Shown in pieces: positions 8,386-19,039 of a stretch of DNA of 64,000 bases (positions are counted from its first letter, which is position 1; every line of letters begins with the position of its first letter). This DNA is from Candidatus Thiothrix anitrata (GTDB lineage: Bacteria; Pseudomonadota; Gammaproteobacteria; Thiotrichales; Thiotrichaceae): positions 3,375,283 to 3,439,282 of the forward strand of contig NZ_CP072800.1 of assembly GCF_017901155.1 (NCBI RefSeq). The letters run 5' to 3'. The notes under the pieces are model-generated. The model was not told where the DNA came from. It did not search any database and saw nothing but the letters and a program-made list of their open reading frames with translations. The translations under genes were made by a program, and so were the position numbers.

Positions 8386-10998
8386 TTAAACCCGTTCGGC
8401 AACCCAGCCCTGTACGCTGGCTAACGCGGCGGGCAATGCTGCCACATCCGTGCCGCCGCCTTGAGCCATGTCCGGGCGACCGCCGCCTTTGCCACCCAGT
8501 TGCGCAGCCACAAAGCCCAGCAAATCACCGGCTTTGACTTTGGCGGTTTCGTCTTTGGTGACACCTGCCACCAGACTGACTTTGCCATCCGCTACCGTGG
8601 CGAGAATCACCACCGCTTTGCCCAGTTTGTTTTTCAACTGGTCAACGGTGTCGCGCAAGGATTTGGGATCAGCCCCTTCCAGATGCGCTGCGAGAACGCG
8701 CATTCCACCCACCTCCACCGCTTGATCGGCAAGGTTGGAACCGGCTTGGGAAGCCATTTTGCCTTTAAGCTGTTCCAGTTCCTTTTCGAGAGCGCGGCTT
8801 TTTTGCAGCATCGCATCGAGCTTGTCCGTCACTTCTACTGGATTGGATTTAAGCAAACGCGCCACATTATCCAAACGGCTAGTGACTTCCGCAAGCCATG
8901 TCAGGGCGTTTGCGCCAGTCACAGCTTCGATACGGCGCACACCGGCGGCAACCCCACCCTCGCTGACGATTTTGAACAAGCCGATGTCACCAGTACGATT
9001 AACGTGGCAACCGCCGCACAATTCCGTGGAGAAACCGATTTTCAAGACGCGCACTTCATCGCCGTACTTTTCGCCGAACAACGCCATTGCACCGGCTTGC
9101 TTGGCAGCTTCCATGTTCATGACTTGCGCAGAAGTGGCAGCATTGGCACGGATTTCACGGTTGACGATGGCTTCTACCTCGGCAATTTGCTCGGCGGAAA
9201 CCGGATCAGGTTGCGAGAAGTCAAAACGCAAACGGTCGGGTGTCACCAATGAGCCTTTTTGCTCAACGTGCGTACCCAACACTTGGCGCAGTGCGGCATG
9301 CATCAAATGCGTGGCGGAATGGTTGAGAATAATTGCTTGGCGACGTTCGGCATCCACTTCGGCGGCAACGTTTGTACCGACGGACAAGGTGCCAGATTCC
9401 AGCGTACCGATATGAATAAACGTTGCGCCCTGCTTGCGGGTATCGGTAACGCGGAATACCGCATCGCCCGTGTGCAACACGCCAGTATCGCCCACCTGAC
9501 CACCGGATTCGGCATAGAATGGCGTGTGATCCAGCACGATACGCCCTTCATCACCGGCTTGCAGGCTCGTCACCGCGTCGCTACCACGGAACAGCGCGGT
9601 AATGGTGGACGTTTCCGCCAATTGCTCGTAACCGTGGAATGCCGTTGCGCCACTCACATCCAGCTTGTCGCCGTAATCCGCGCCGAATTTACCGGCAGCA
9701 CGGGCGCGTTCGCGTTGCGCATTCATTGCTGCTTCAAATCCAGCTTCGTCCAGCTTGAGGTTGCGTTCGCGGGCAATATCACCCGTCAAGTCCACCGGGA
9801 AACCGTAAGTGTCATACAACTTGAACACAGTTTCGCCGTCAATGGTGTCGCCGGACATGCCCGCAATCGCCTCTTCCAGAATCTTCATGCCTTGTTCAAG
9901 CGTTTCGGCAAAGCGACGTTCTTCTTTTTCCAACGCCTGTTCGACCAAGGGCTGGGCAGCGGCAAGTTCAGGGTAAGCTTTGCCCATTTCATCCACTAAG
10001 GGTTGAACCAGCTTGTGGAAAAACGGTGCTTCCATGCCCAGTTTGTAACCGTGACGGATAGCACGGCGAATAATCCGGCGCAACACATAACCACGCCCTT
10101 CATTCGACGGCAATACCCCATCCACAATCAGGAAGGAGCACGAACGGATGTGGTCAGCAATGACCTTCAATGACGGGCTATTCGGGTCGGCATTTTTCGC
10201 CAGCTCCGTGCCTTTTTTGAGCAGCGTTTGGAACAAGTCGATTTCGTAATTGCTGTGAACGCCTTGCATCACCGCCGCCAGACGCTCCATACCCATACCT
10301 GTGTCGACGGAAGGTTTCGGCAGCGGACGCATTTCGCCATCTTTGGTGCGCTCGTACTGCATGAACACCAAGTTCCAAATCTCGATGTAACGGTCGCCAT
10401 CTTCTTCAGGCGTTCCCGGTGGCCCGCCCCAAATATGTTCGCCGTGATCATAGAAAATTTCGGTGCAAGGCCCGCACGGCCCAGTATCACCCATTTGCCA
10501 GAAATTGTCGGAAGCATAACGTGCTCCCTTATTATCGCCGATGCGGGTAATGCGATCGGTTGGCACACCGATTTGCTGCGCCCAAATGTTATAGGCTTCG
10601 TCGTCGTCCGCGTAGACCGTGACCCACAGCTTGCCTTTGGGCAATTTCAGCACTTCGGTGAGGAACTCCCACGCATAGTGAATCGCATCGTGTTTGAAAT
10701 AATCGCCAAAACTGAAGTTGCCGAGCATTTCAAAAAAGGTGTGGTGACGTGCGGTGTAACCAACATTTTCCAAGTCGTTGTGCTTGCCGCCCGCACGCAC
10801 GCAACGCTGCGAAGTCGTCGCACGCTTGTAAGGACGTATATCCTCGCCCAAAAATACGTCCTTGAATTGCACCATGCCTGCATTGGTGAACAGCAAGGTC
10901 GGGTCATTGCCCGGTATTAACGAGCTGGACGGGAGGATTTCATGGCCTTTGCTGGCGAAAAAATCGAGAAAATGTTGTCTGAGTTCAGCAGTATTCAT
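8386..10998 (-). CDS. alaS: Alanine-tRNA ligase
   Basis: 870 residues, the usual length. The N-terminus [24 protein letters not shown] is the class II aminoacylation domain. The editing domain carries [11 protein letters not shown] and the distal zinc/editing motif [19 protein letters not shown]. The C-Ala domain ends with [12 protein letters not shown]. It charges tRNA-Ala and clears mischarged Ser and Gly. The start ATG overlaps the recX stop (ATGA), so alaS is translationally coupled behind recA-recX. Several long antisense frames exist inside it and are shadows of its codon bias. Confidence 0.97.
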   Translation of the reverse strand: MNTAELRQHFLDFFASKGHEILPSSSLIPGNDPTLLFTNAGMVQFKDVFLGEDIRPYKRATTSQRCVRAGGKHNDLENVGYTARHHTFFEMLGNFSFGDYFKHDAIHYAWEFLTEVLKLPKGKLWVTVYADDDEAYNIWAQQIGVPTDRITRIGDNKGARYASDNFWQMGDTGPCGPCTEIFYDHGEHIWGGPPGTPEEDGDRYIEIWNLVFMQYERTKDGEMRPLPKPSVDTGMGMERLAAVMQGVHSNYEIDLFQTLLKKGTELAKNADPNSPSLKVIADHIRSCSFLIVDGVLPSNEGRGYVLRRIIRRAIRHGYKLGMEAPFFHKLVQPLVDEMGKAYPELAAAQPLVEQALEKEERRFAETLEQGMKILEEAIAGMSGDTIDGETVFKLYDTYGFPVDLTGDIARERNLKLDEAGFEAAMNAQRERARAAGKFGADYGDKLDVSGATAFHGYEQLAETSTITALFRGSDAVTSLQAGDEGRIVLDHTPFYAESGGQVGDTGVLHTGDAVFRVTDTRKQGATFIHIGTLESGTLSVGTNVAAEVDAERRQAIILNHSATHLMHAALRQVLGTHVEQKGSLVTPDRLRFDFSQPDPVSAEQIAEVEAIVNREIRANAATSAQVMNMEAAKQAGAMALFGEKYGDEVRVLKIGFSTELCGGCHVNRTGDIGLFKIVSEGGVAAGVRRIEAVTGANALTWLAEVTSRLDNVARLLKSNPVEVTDKLDAMLQKSRALEKELEQLKGKMASQAGSNLADQAVEVGGMRVLAAHLEGADPKSLRDTVDQLKNKLGKAVVILATVADGKVSLVAGVTKDETAKVKAGDLLGFVAAQLGGKGGGRPDMAQGGGTDVAALPAALASVQGWVAERV

Positions 10999-11435
10999 TG
11001 GAAAGCAGCTTTAATCGCATCGGTATAAAAACCGCGCCCGGCAAGAAATCGAGATTGCCGGGCGCGTTCCTTGTAATCAGTCGGGATTTCCCCGCCAAAT
11101 TTCTTGATCCGTTGTTCACAGGCCAGATCGTGCCAGTCGACATCGGCTTCTGCCAATGCCTGAGCAGCCGTGGTGTCATCCACGCCATGCTCGCGTAATT
11201 CATAGCTAATCCGCTGCGGGCCACGCCCCCGCGAGATTGACGAACGGACAAAAGCAGCCGCGTAACGGGCATCATCCAGATAACCCAGCGACTGCAATTT
11301 ATCCAAGAGCGCGTTCAAGCTGATAGTATCGCACTCGCAACGCTGACGCACTTTTTGCGCGAGTTCATGGCGGGAATGCTCACGCTGCGCCAACAAACGC
11401 ACCGCTACCGTTTCGCATTCCCGTCCATTAGCCAT
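10995..11435 (-). CDS. recX: Regulatory protein RecX
   Basis: 146 residues of three-helix RecX repeats ([56 protein letters not shown]). RecX caps and destabilises RecA filaments. It begins 9 bases after the recA stop and overlaps alaS, so recA, recX and alaS probably share a transcript. Confidence 0.93.
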   Translation of the reverse strand: MANGRECETVAVRLLAQREHSRHELAQKVRQRCECDTISLNALLDKLQSLGYLDDARYAAAFVRSSISRGRGPQRISYELREHGVDDTTAAQALAEADVDWHDLACEQRIKKFGGEIPTDYKERARQSRFLAGRGFYTDAIKAAFQ

Positions 11436-11444
11436 TGTTAACTA

Positions 11445-12497
11445 TTACACCACGTCGTCAAGACCGGCATCACCGTCCGTTTCTTCGGTCACTGCTGCAA
11501 AACCTGGCGTATTCATACAGGCTTCACGCACCGCTTTTTCAATCTCAGCCGCCGCTGCTGGATGCTCTTTCAGGTAGTTACGCGCATTATCCTTGCCTTG
11601 ACCAATTTTATCGCCTTTGTAGCTGTACCATGCACCGGCTTTGCCAATCAGCCCTTGCTTGACACCGAGGTCAACCAATTCGCCTTCGCGGGAAATGCCT
11701 TCGCCGTACAGAATTTCAAATTCGGCTTGCTTGAACGGTGGCGCAACTTTATTTTTGACCACTTTGACGCGAGTTTCAGAGCCAGTAATTTCGTCACCCT
11801 TCTTAATTGCACCAATGCGGCGAATATCCAGACGCACGGATGAGTAGAACTTCAGCGCGTTACCGCCAGTAGTCGTTTCCGGGTTGCCGAACATCACGCC
11901 AATTTTCATGCGAATTTGGTTAATGAAAATCACCAAGGTATTGGAACGCTTGATATTACCGGTAAGTTTGCGGAGGGCTTGTGACATTAACCGCGCTTGC
12001 AAGCCGACGTGGGAATCGCCCATATCGCCTTCGATTTCCGCTTTTGGGGTCAACGCTGCTACCGAGTCGACGACCACGATGTCAACCGCGTTAGAACGCA
12101 CTAGCATATCGGCGATTTCCAAGGCTTGTTCGCCGTTGTCTGGCTGGGAAACCAGCAAATCGTCAACGTTAACGCCGATTTTTTGCGCGTAAATCGGGTC
12201 AAGCGCGTGTTCCGCATCAATGAACGCCGCTGTGCCGCCCATTTTTTGGCATTCGGCAATCACTTGCAGTGTCAGAGTGGTTTTACCGGAAGATTCCGGG
12301 CCGTAAATTTCGACGACACGCCCCTTGGGCAAACCGCCGATGCCGAGGGCAATGTCCAGCCCTAATGAGCCGGTAGAAATCACTTCAATGTCGCGGGCAG
12401 CACTGGAGTCGCCCATGCGCATCACAGTGCCTTTACCAAACTGACGTTCAATCTGGCCTAGGGCGGCGGCGAGGGCTTTCTTTTTGTTCTCGTCCAT
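11445..12497 (-). CDS. recA: Recombinase RecA
   Basis: 350 residues. Walker [11 protein letters not shown], the DNA-binding L1/L2 regions and the MAW-type N-terminal helix ([25 protein letters not shown]) are all intact, and the acidic C-terminal tail is GDAGLDDVV. It forms filaments on single-stranded DNA for homologous recombination and triggers LexA self-cleavage. AAAAGGAG precedes the start. I find no E. coli-type CTGT-N8-ACAG LexA box in the 110 bases upstream, so SOS control, if any, uses another site or a distant promoter. Confidence 0.97.
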   Translation of the reverse strand: MDENKKKALAAALGQIERQFGKGTVMRMGDSSAARDIEVISTGSLGLDIALGIGGLPKGRVVEIYGPESSGKTTLTLQVIAECQKMGGTAAFIDAEHALDPIYAQKIGVNVDDLLVSQPDNGEQALEIADMLVRSNAVDIVVVDSVAALTPKAEIEGDMGDSHVGLQARLMSQALRKLTGNIKRSNTLVIFINQIRMKIGVMFGNPETTTGGNALKFYSSVRLDIRRIGAIKKGDEITGSETRVKVVKNKVAPPFKQAEFEILYGEGISREGELVDLGVKQGLIGKAGAWYSYKGDKIGQGKDNARNYLKEHPAAAAEIEKAVREACMNTPGFAAVTEETDGDAGLDDVV

Positions 12498-12607
12498 GCG
12501 GACACTCCTTTTAAGGGTAAATTCTGTGTAGGTGGTATGAAAGCGGGGATTATTTCATAACGAGTCGCTGCAAGCCAATGCCGAAAGATGAACGTCGGGC
12601 ATTTATG

Positions 12608-15600
12608 TCAAGCCACCGCCATCCCCACAAACCCACGCACATCCTCCAGCAACTGCTCCAGCAAACTTGTGGGTAACTCCAGTGCCTGCGCCAGCGCGAT
12701 TGAACGCATCACTAAAGCCGCTTCCTCGTGTGCCAGCCAGCCGTTTGGTACGGCTTCGGCATACACCCACACACCCGCCTGTGCCGCTTTGGGCGCACGC
12801 TCCAGATTGCCCCGTGCTGCTGCGGTATTCAACACCGTCTCCAGCAGCAATTCCAGCGGCACATTGGTCATGCCCTGCTCCAACAGCAATTCGCCGCAAA
12901 ACTTTTCTTGTGCCTTCAACAGCAAACGCGGCGATCGCTCTGCTTCCACCGTTGTTGCCGAATCATAATACGGCTGGGCATCTTTCAACGGGGAAGCGGC
13001 CCCCAACCGTTGCAAACTGGCGAGTGCGCGGGTCGACAAAGCCACCGGAATGTCACCACCCAGTTGCGCCGCTTGCTGGTCGTCGGCATCGGATCCTCAT
13101 CGGGCACGCCAGCAAACCGCCGCCACTGCCAGAATCCGTTCACCCGCAGCCAGGAATGCCGCTGGATAGCGAGGATGCAGGTGCGCAAGCTGTCTTCCAC
13201 CGCCACACCCGTATCATCTTCGCCCACACGTCGGATAGCAGGCGACATAGCGGTATCCGTGACAGCAACTTCCGGCATTTCCAACGCGACTGCCTCTGCC
13301 GTTTCCGGCATCACCTCGGCCGTTCCTTCCCCGCCGGTCGGCTTGCCCGGCAAGCTCAACGGCGCTTCCAGCAGCTGCCGCAGCTGACACCCGCATCTTC
13401 GCTGGCATCTGGGTCGATCACATTGTCGAACAAGTGACGTTTGCCTTTGACCAGTGAAGTCACCCGCTCCTCCATAGGAATCGCTGGCTTCCGTCAGGAT
13501 AACTATCACCTTTGCTTCTGTCCCAAACGATGGATTCGGGCAATGCGCTGATCCAGCACCGCTGGATTCCAAGGCATATCGAGGTTAATCAGTACCGCTG
13601 CATTTTGCAGGTTCAAACCCGTACCACCTGCATCGGTGGAAATGAACACTTGGATAGCGTCATCATCATGGAACTTATCCATCAATTCACCACGCTTGTC
13701 GGTCGGCACACCACCATGCAGGCGCACACAACCCACGCCCATGCGACGCAAACGCTGCTCCACCATTTCAGTCATCAATGCCCACTGCGAAAACACCACC
13801 GCCTTGAGACCGGATTGCACACACAATCTTGGATAAGGTTTTCCAACTCATCCAGCTTGGGCGAACCCTCGGTTTCCTTGTCCACCAGCCCGGCTGCGTT
13901 GCAGGCCATGCGTGCCTGTTGCAGGGCAGACATAAAACGATTTTGTTCGCTGGGGGTAAGTGGGCGGCGTTTCATCAGCCGTGCAAGCTGACCGGCAGCC
14001 TGTACCGCCGCATCGTGCAAGCCGCGTTGCGCATCGGTCATCGCCACATCCAGCCGCTGTTCGATACGGCGCGGCAACTGGTCACTGACTAGCCGCCGGT
14101 CACGCCGCAGCATCACCAATGCAAGCCGTTGACGCAAAGCAGACAGGTTACGGTAGCCCAACACCTTACCGCGCTCGTCAGTGATGTGGAAATCGGCAAA
14201 ATAACGCCACAATGGCCCCAACACATGCGGGTCAACCACCTGCATCAGGCTGTAAAGGTCTTCGAGGCGATTTTCCAGCGGCGTACCGGACAGCACAAAA
14301 GCGTAGCGTGATTCCACCCGCTTGACCGCCGTGGCGATTTTGGTCTGCCAATTCTTGATACGCTGCGCCTCATCCAAAATCAGTAAATCCGGGCTGAGAA
14401 CGCTGTTGATCACCGACAAATCACGCAACACTAGTTCGTAGTTGAGGATGTAAAAGCCATCGCCACGCCGGTATTGCACACTGCGGGCTTCCGGCCCACC
14501 CTGCACAATCTGCACAGGCAACCCAGCAAACTTCTCGATTTCCCGCGCCCATTGCTGTTTGAGGGAGGCAGGGCAAACCACCAGCACCTTTTTCGCCTGC
14601 GCGGTGCGGTACAGCCAACCGGCGGCAGCAATCGCCTGTAAAGTTTTACCCAAACCCATGTCATCCGCCAGCAAGGCACGTCCATTAGCGGCAAGAAATG
14701 CCACCCCGGCAACCTGATACGGGTACAGTTTGGCTTTGATTCTCGGTAAATGCCCGCCAGAAGCTTCAATCTGGGCACGAATATCTTGGGCCCGTAACTG
14801 CTGACTGGCACGTTCGGCAAGACGGCGGGCATAGCCTTGCGCATCTTCGCCCACATCAAGGTCAACACGATCTTGCACAGCAGCCGCAAAGCGGAAAAAA
14901 CCGTCCGGCAATGGCTGTTTGAAAAGCCCTGCCTCATCAAAATACCCGGCACACAAACTGCGCAACCCCTCATCCATTTCGGGAGTACGCTGCAAGGTGA
15001 TCACGGGTGGCTGCGGCGCATCCCAATTGAGGTAAACGTAAGACAATGGCGCGGGCTGCTTTTTCAGCTTACTGTAATCACGGCGTTTACTGATTTTGTG
15101 CAACACACCCTCGATGTGCTTGCACGTCCCCAACTGGTTGGTGGCGAAATCGGGGCAGGTGCAATGGTTACTGCGCTGGGCAAGGGAGCGGATATTGACC
15201 CGGTAGCTGTGGGTAAAATGCTTGTCGGTGGTGATCGAACCCGCTTTCCATGCGCCAAACCAGACAGTATCGCCAACTGGCTCGACTTTGACTTCGGTGC
15301 GTCCACGTTTGACGCGCCACTCGATTGCCGTTTCGGTCGCTCCCATGAGTGCCTGTTCGCCGCTATGGCTGGCGTGGGCATAGAGCGCGGCAATCACATG
15401 GGCGCAAACGTGCTGGGTGTCAGCACCGCAGGCACATTGGATGTGCATTTCACCGTCAGCATCAAACCACACTTCGTTGCCGAAAAGCTCGCCATTGGCA
15501 TCTTCCACCTCCGCCCACAGATGGGACTCCTCTTGGCTTACCCCGGTAACACGGTTTTCCTTAAACCAAGCCAAGCCTTGGCGCACGGTATCGGCGGCGG

Positions 15601-15655
15601 CGAGGGCGTGGAGTTGTTCACTGTCAAACAAGAAAAGTTCGCGGGGGCTACTCAT
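12608..15655 (-). pseudogene. SWIM-domain SNF2/DEAD-like helicase, interrupted by about five single-base frameshifts
   Basis: The gene starts at 15655 (MSSPRELFLFDSEQLHALAAA). The N-terminal part holds two SWIM-type zinc motifs (CACGADTQHVCAH and CTCPDFATNQLGTCKHI), then the SNF2 motor with Walker A ADDMGLGKTLQA and DEAQ box LILDEAQRIKN. The helicase C-terminal lobe continues in another frame (GLKAVVFSQWALMTEM, LIRMPWN-type region, QRIARIHRLGQKQ). A C-terminal extension follows, ending EQLLEDVRGFVGMAVA. Frame changes are needed near 13828, 13512, 13473, 13386 and 13098, each by one base, and the joined protein is about 1010 residues. Because coding sense is perfectly kept on both sides of each step, either the consensus is faulty here or the gene was inactivated very recently. 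The function would be ATP-driven remodelling of DNA-protein complexes, akin to RapA/HepA relatives. Confidence 0.8.
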
Positions 15656-15745
15656 GGTGGGACATCTTCCTTGGCTGGGGATCAGGTTGGGTAAAGCGTA
15701 GCCGTGCCACTACAGATACGCAAGTCTCACGCCTACCAATAAAAA

Positions 15746-15757
15746 ATTGTCGACAAT
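15746..15757. promoter_or_regulatory. 12-bp perfect palindrome upstream of phaC
   Basis: ATTGTCGACAAT lies 69 bases before the phaC start, in the region between two divergent genes. It could be an operator; no bound protein is known. A TATACCC-like -10 is visible at about 15790. Confidence 0.3.
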
Positions 15758-15825
15758 CCCCCCATAAACTGGTTATTGTGATACCCCTGATATACCCTAG
15801 CTCACACAAGCGGAATCCCTAAACC

Positions 15826-17610
15826 ATGCAAAATCTGGCGCAAAAACCAACGCATTCAACTGACCCTGTGCTGCTGCAAACCAACGTCATGACAGCCTTG
15901 CTGCTGTGGCAACAATTCATTGGCAGGTTTCTGGTGGCAAGCAGCCAAAGCTCGCAAGATGCACAACAAAATGACAACAGTTTCAGTACAGCACTGACCA
16001 AATGGGGCATGAACCTGTTCCTGCACCCCAATGCGGTCATGCAAGCCAATATGGAACTCTTCCAAACCCAAGCAAAGCTGTGGCAACACACCACTGCCCG
16101 CCTGTTCGGATTCGGTCATCTGTCACCCGACATGCCTGCCGTTACCGACAAACGTTTCAAACATCCTGCATGGCAAGAACACCACTTCACCGAAGTTCTG
16201 CTTCAGTCTTACCTCAATCTGTCGACATATTGGCGGACATTGGCACAAACCGCCAACGGCTTATCAGAAGAGGATGCGAAAAAAGCCGAGTTTTTCATCA
16301 ACAGCATGATTGATGCACTCGCACCGAACAATTACTCGCACACCAACCCGCAAGTTTGGCAAACCATTCTCGACACCAACGGCGAAAACCTCGTCAAAGG
16401 GATGCGCAACCTGCTGGATGATTTCCAAGATGGTCAATTGCGTATCCGCATGACCGATATGAAAGCGTTTGAACTGGGGCGTGATATTGCCACCACGCCC
16501 GGCAAAGTCGTGTTCAAAAACGAACTGCTGGAACTGCTCCAATACACACCAACTACCGCCAAAGTCCGTCAACGCCCGGTCTTGATCGTACCGCCCTGGA
16601 TCAACAAGTATTACATCCTCGACTTGCGCGAAAAGAACTCGTTTGTGAAATGGGCAGTCGACCAAGGCAATACCGTCTTTATGATTTCGTGGGTCAACCC
16701 TGACAGCCAGCACCGCGATTTAAACTTTGAAGACTACATGCAAGCAGCGATTGCGGCGATGGATGCGGTTGAAGCGGCGACCGGCGAACGTGACTTGAAC
16801 CTGATCGGTTACTGCTTAGGCGGTACTTTGACGGCAGCGACCCTTGCGCACCTGAAAGCCAAAGGTGATGACCGGGTAAAAAGTGCCACCTTCTTCACCA
16901 CCTTGCTGGACTTTGCCGAACCCGGTGAAATCGGCGTGTTCCTGAGTGAACAACAAGTCGGTTCACTGGAAAAGCGCATGGATAAAAATGGCTACCTCGA
17001 TGGCAAGGACATGGGCACGGCTTTCAATATGCTCCGCGCCAATGATCTGATCTGGTCGTTCTTTGTAAACTTGTATTTGCTCGGCAATGACCCGATGCCT
17101 TTCGACCTGTTGTACTGGAACTCAGACAGCACACGAATGCCAGCGGCAATGCACAGCTACTACCTGCGCAATATGTACCTGAACAACTGCCTGAGCCAAG
17201 CGAATTGCCTCACCCTTTCCGGCACACCAATTGATTTGCGCACCATTGACACTCCGGCTTACTTTGTTTCCACCCACGATGACCATATCGCGCCTTGGCG
17301 CAGCACTTATGCAGGCGCGAAGCTGTTCGCAGGCCCGGTACGCTTTGTGTTAGGGCAATCCGGTCACATTGCAGGCATTGTGAATCCCGCAGCCGCCAAC
17401 AAATACGGCCACTGGGTCAATGAAACGCTAGACGACAATGCGGATGATTGGCTGTTTGATGCCACCAAAGTGGATTTGTCTTGGTGGCATGACTGGAATC
17501 GCTGGGTAGCAACGTTCTCCAGCGAAGAAGTCGATGCGCGTATTCCCGGTGCAGGCAAACTGGAAGTACTGGGTGATGCACCCGGCACTTACGTGCGCCA
17601 GAAAGTCTAA
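15826..17610 (+). CDS. phaC: Class I poly(3-hydroxyalkanoate) synthase PhaC
   Basis: 594 residues. The N-terminal PhaC domain (EHHFTEVLLQSYLNLS) leads into an alpha/beta-hydrolase fold with the lipase-like box LIGYCLGGTL, whose Cys330 is the catalytic nucleophile. The triad is completed by Asp in STHDDHIAPW and His in GQSGHIAGIVNP. It polymerises 3-hydroxyacyl-CoA into carbon-storage granules. The length and single-gene form indicate class I, short chain-length, self-sufficient synthase. phaA, phaB and phasin genes are not in this window. It converges on pncC with a 4-base overlap. Confidence 0.95.
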   Translation: MQNLAQKPTHSTDPVLLQTNVMTALLLWQQFIGRFLVASSQSSQDAQQNDNSFSTALTKWGMNLFLHPNAVMQANMELFQTQAKLWQHTTARLFGFGHLSPDMPAVTDKRFKHPAWQEHHFTEVLLQSYLNLSTYWRTLAQTANGLSEEDAKKAEFFINSMIDALAPNNYSHTNPQVWQTILDTNGENLVKGMRNLLDDFQDGQLRIRMTDMKAFELGRDIATTPGKVVFKNELLELLQYTPTTAKVRQRPVLIVPPWINKYYILDLREKNSFVKWAVDQGNTVFMISWVNPDSQHRDLNFEDYMQAAIAAMDAVEAATGERDLNLIGYCLGGTLTAATLAHLKAKGDDRVKSATFFTTLLDFAEPGEIGVFLSEQQVGSLEKRMDKNGYLDGKDMGTAFNMLRANDLIWSFFVNLYLLGNDPMPFDLLYWNSDSTRMPAAMHSYYLRNMYLNNCLSQANCLTLSGTPIDLRTIDTPAYFVSTHDDHIAPWRSTYAGAKLFAGPVRFVLGQSGHIAGIVNPAAANKYGHWVNETLDDNADDWLFDATKVDLSWWHDWNRWVATFSSEEVDARIPGAGKLEVLGDAPGTYVRQKV

Positions 17611-18098
17611 TCCGCCAGCATCTGCAATACGCCTTGTAGCGCGTATTGCACCGCCTGATAACGTACCGCCTCCCGATCACCTTGAAAGTATTGGGTGGTG
17701 GTACGTACTTTCCCATCCTGCGCTGCCCAACCGAAACAGACCATACCCACAGGCTTGGTGATTGTGCCGCCACCCGGCCCCGCAATGCCACTGACAGATA
17801 CCGCCACTTGCGCCCGTGAATGCAGTAACGCACCGGTTGCCATCGCAGCAGTCACAGCTTCGCTCACTGCACCGTACTCCGCCAAGATTGCCGCTGGCAC
17901 ACCTAGCATGTCCTGCTTGGCTTCATTGCTGTAAGTGACGAAACCGCGTTCAAACCACGCTGAACTGCCCGCCAAATCAGTACATGCTTTAGCAATTGCA
18001 CCGCCTGTACACGATTCTGCGGTTGTAAGCATCCAATTCTTTTGCAGCAAGGTATCGGCAAGCACACACAATACTTGATCTCCTGCTACGCTGCCCAT
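17607..18098 (-). CDS. pncC: Nicotinamide-nucleotide amidohydrolase PncC (CinA C-terminal domain family)
   Basis: 163 residues, a stand-alone CinA C-terminal domain: MLTTAESCTGGAIAKACTD, GVSEAV-type AVSEAVTAAMATGAL, and VSVSGIAGPGGGTITKPVGMV. It deamidates nicotinamide mononucleotide to nicotinate mononucleotide in pyridine nucleotide salvage; Ser in the AESCTGG motif is catalytic. In many gammaproteobacteria it sits directly before recA. Here it is about 5 kb away, separated by phaC and the SNF2 gene, and its start overlaps the DNA methyltransferase gene by 13 bases. Confidence 0.92.
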   Translation of the reverse strand: MGSVAGDQVLCVLADTLLQKNWMLTTAESCTGGAIAKACTDLAGSSAWFERGFVTYSNEAKQDMLGVPAAILAEYGAVSEAVTAAMATGALLHSRAQVAVSVSGIAGPGGGTITKPVGMVCFGWAAQDGKVRTTTQYFQGDREAVRYQAVQYALQGVLQMLAD

Positions 18099-19030
18099 AC
18101 CACCTGCTCCTGATCAACAGCTCGCCCCAAAGCATCCACCATCTTCTTGGCAATCGTCGCAATCACGGGCACAGTCACCGAATTCCCCGCCACCTTACGT
18201 ACTTGTGAATACGGCAGGTTGATTTTGAAGTCATCGGGAAAACCTTGCAAACGCAACATTTCTCGCCCCGTTAACCGCCGCACACCATTGACTACCAAAT
18301 AGTTATAACTTCCACCCGCCCGCAATGCGCACGAGAATGGCAAAGCTGAAATATTGCCACCGATATTTTCATGCCAAACAGACGGATACGGCGGAACACC
18401 CTTAACCCCGCTCATGCGTTTAGCGCGAATTTCTTTAGACAAGAAATATTCTGGCGACACATCGGCATCCGCTTCCAAAAACTCAGCTAACGGACGATAA
18501 AACCCTAATGGCTCAGGAAAACGAAAATCGACAGGTTCAGCGAAGCCAACGATGTAAATGCGTTCGCGTTTTTGTGGAATACCAAAATCGAGTGAATTCA
18601 TCACTTTATGGTGAACGTGATAACCCAATGCGACCAACTTATCCAAAATAACTTGGAAGGTGCGTCCCTCGTCGTGCGTTCTCAAACGTTTCACATTTTC
18701 CAACAAAAACGCACGCGGACGCTTTGCCGCCAAAATTGTTTCAATATTGAAAAATAACGTGCCGCGAGTGTCAGCAAATCCCAATCCTTTACCCGCAATG
18801 CTAAACGGCTGACACGGGAATCCTGCTAATAAAATGTCATGGTCGGGAATCGCTTCAGGTGCAATCTGGTTGATGTCACCAAATGGCTTTTCACCAAAAT
18901 TCGCCTCATACATTTTACTGGCGGCTTCATCCCATTCTGAGGAAAATACCGTTTCACATCCAAACTGTTCAAATCCCAAACGGATGCCGCCGATCCCGGC
19001 AAATAAATCTACTGTCCGGTAATTATTCAT
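18086..19030 (-). CDS. DNA (cytosine-5-)-methyltransferase
   Basis: 314 residues from the second ATG (19030), which has AAGGA at good spacing; the ATG at 19036 is alternative. Motif I is VDLFAGIGGIRLGFEQFG, motif IV LAGFPCQPFSIAGK with the catalytic Cys, motif VI FLLENVKRL, motif VIII QKRERIYIVGF, and motifs IX-X RLTGREMLRLQGFPDDF and VAGNSVTVPV. All C5-methyltransferase motifs are intact. The target-recognition region between VIII and IX is short. No restriction endonuclease gene adjoins it, so it appears to be an orphan methylase, perhaps regulatory or the survivor of an R-M system. It is wedged between sppA and pncC with an overlap, as if part of that operon. Confidence 0.93.
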   Translation of the reverse strand: MNNYRTVDLFAGIGGIRLGFEQFGCETVFSSEWDEAASKMYEANFGEKPFGDINQIAPEAIPDHDILLAGFPCQPFSIAGKGLGFADTRGTLFFNIETILAAKRPRAFLLENVKRLRTHDEGRTFQVILDKLVALGYHVHHKVMNSLDFGIPQKRERIYIVGFAEPVDFRFPEPLGFYRPLAEFLEADADVSPEYFLSKEIRAKRMSGVKGVPPYPSVWHENIGGNISALPFSCALRAGGSYNYLVVNGVRRLTGREMLRLQGFPDDFKINLPYSQVRKVAGNSVTVPVIATIAKKMVDALGRAVDQEQVVWAA

Positions 19031-19039
19031 CGCCATCCT

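Noticed and set aside
8461-9999. Long antisense frames on the plus strand within alaS (up to 263 residues), and similar ones at 10228-10920
   Set aside because: They lie entirely opposite a perfectly conserved gene, have no ribosome sites and read as low-complexity His/Thr/Arg mixtures.
14837-15694. 285-residue plus-strand frame opposite the SNF2 gene
   Set aside because: Shadow of the helicase gene; no recognisable domain.
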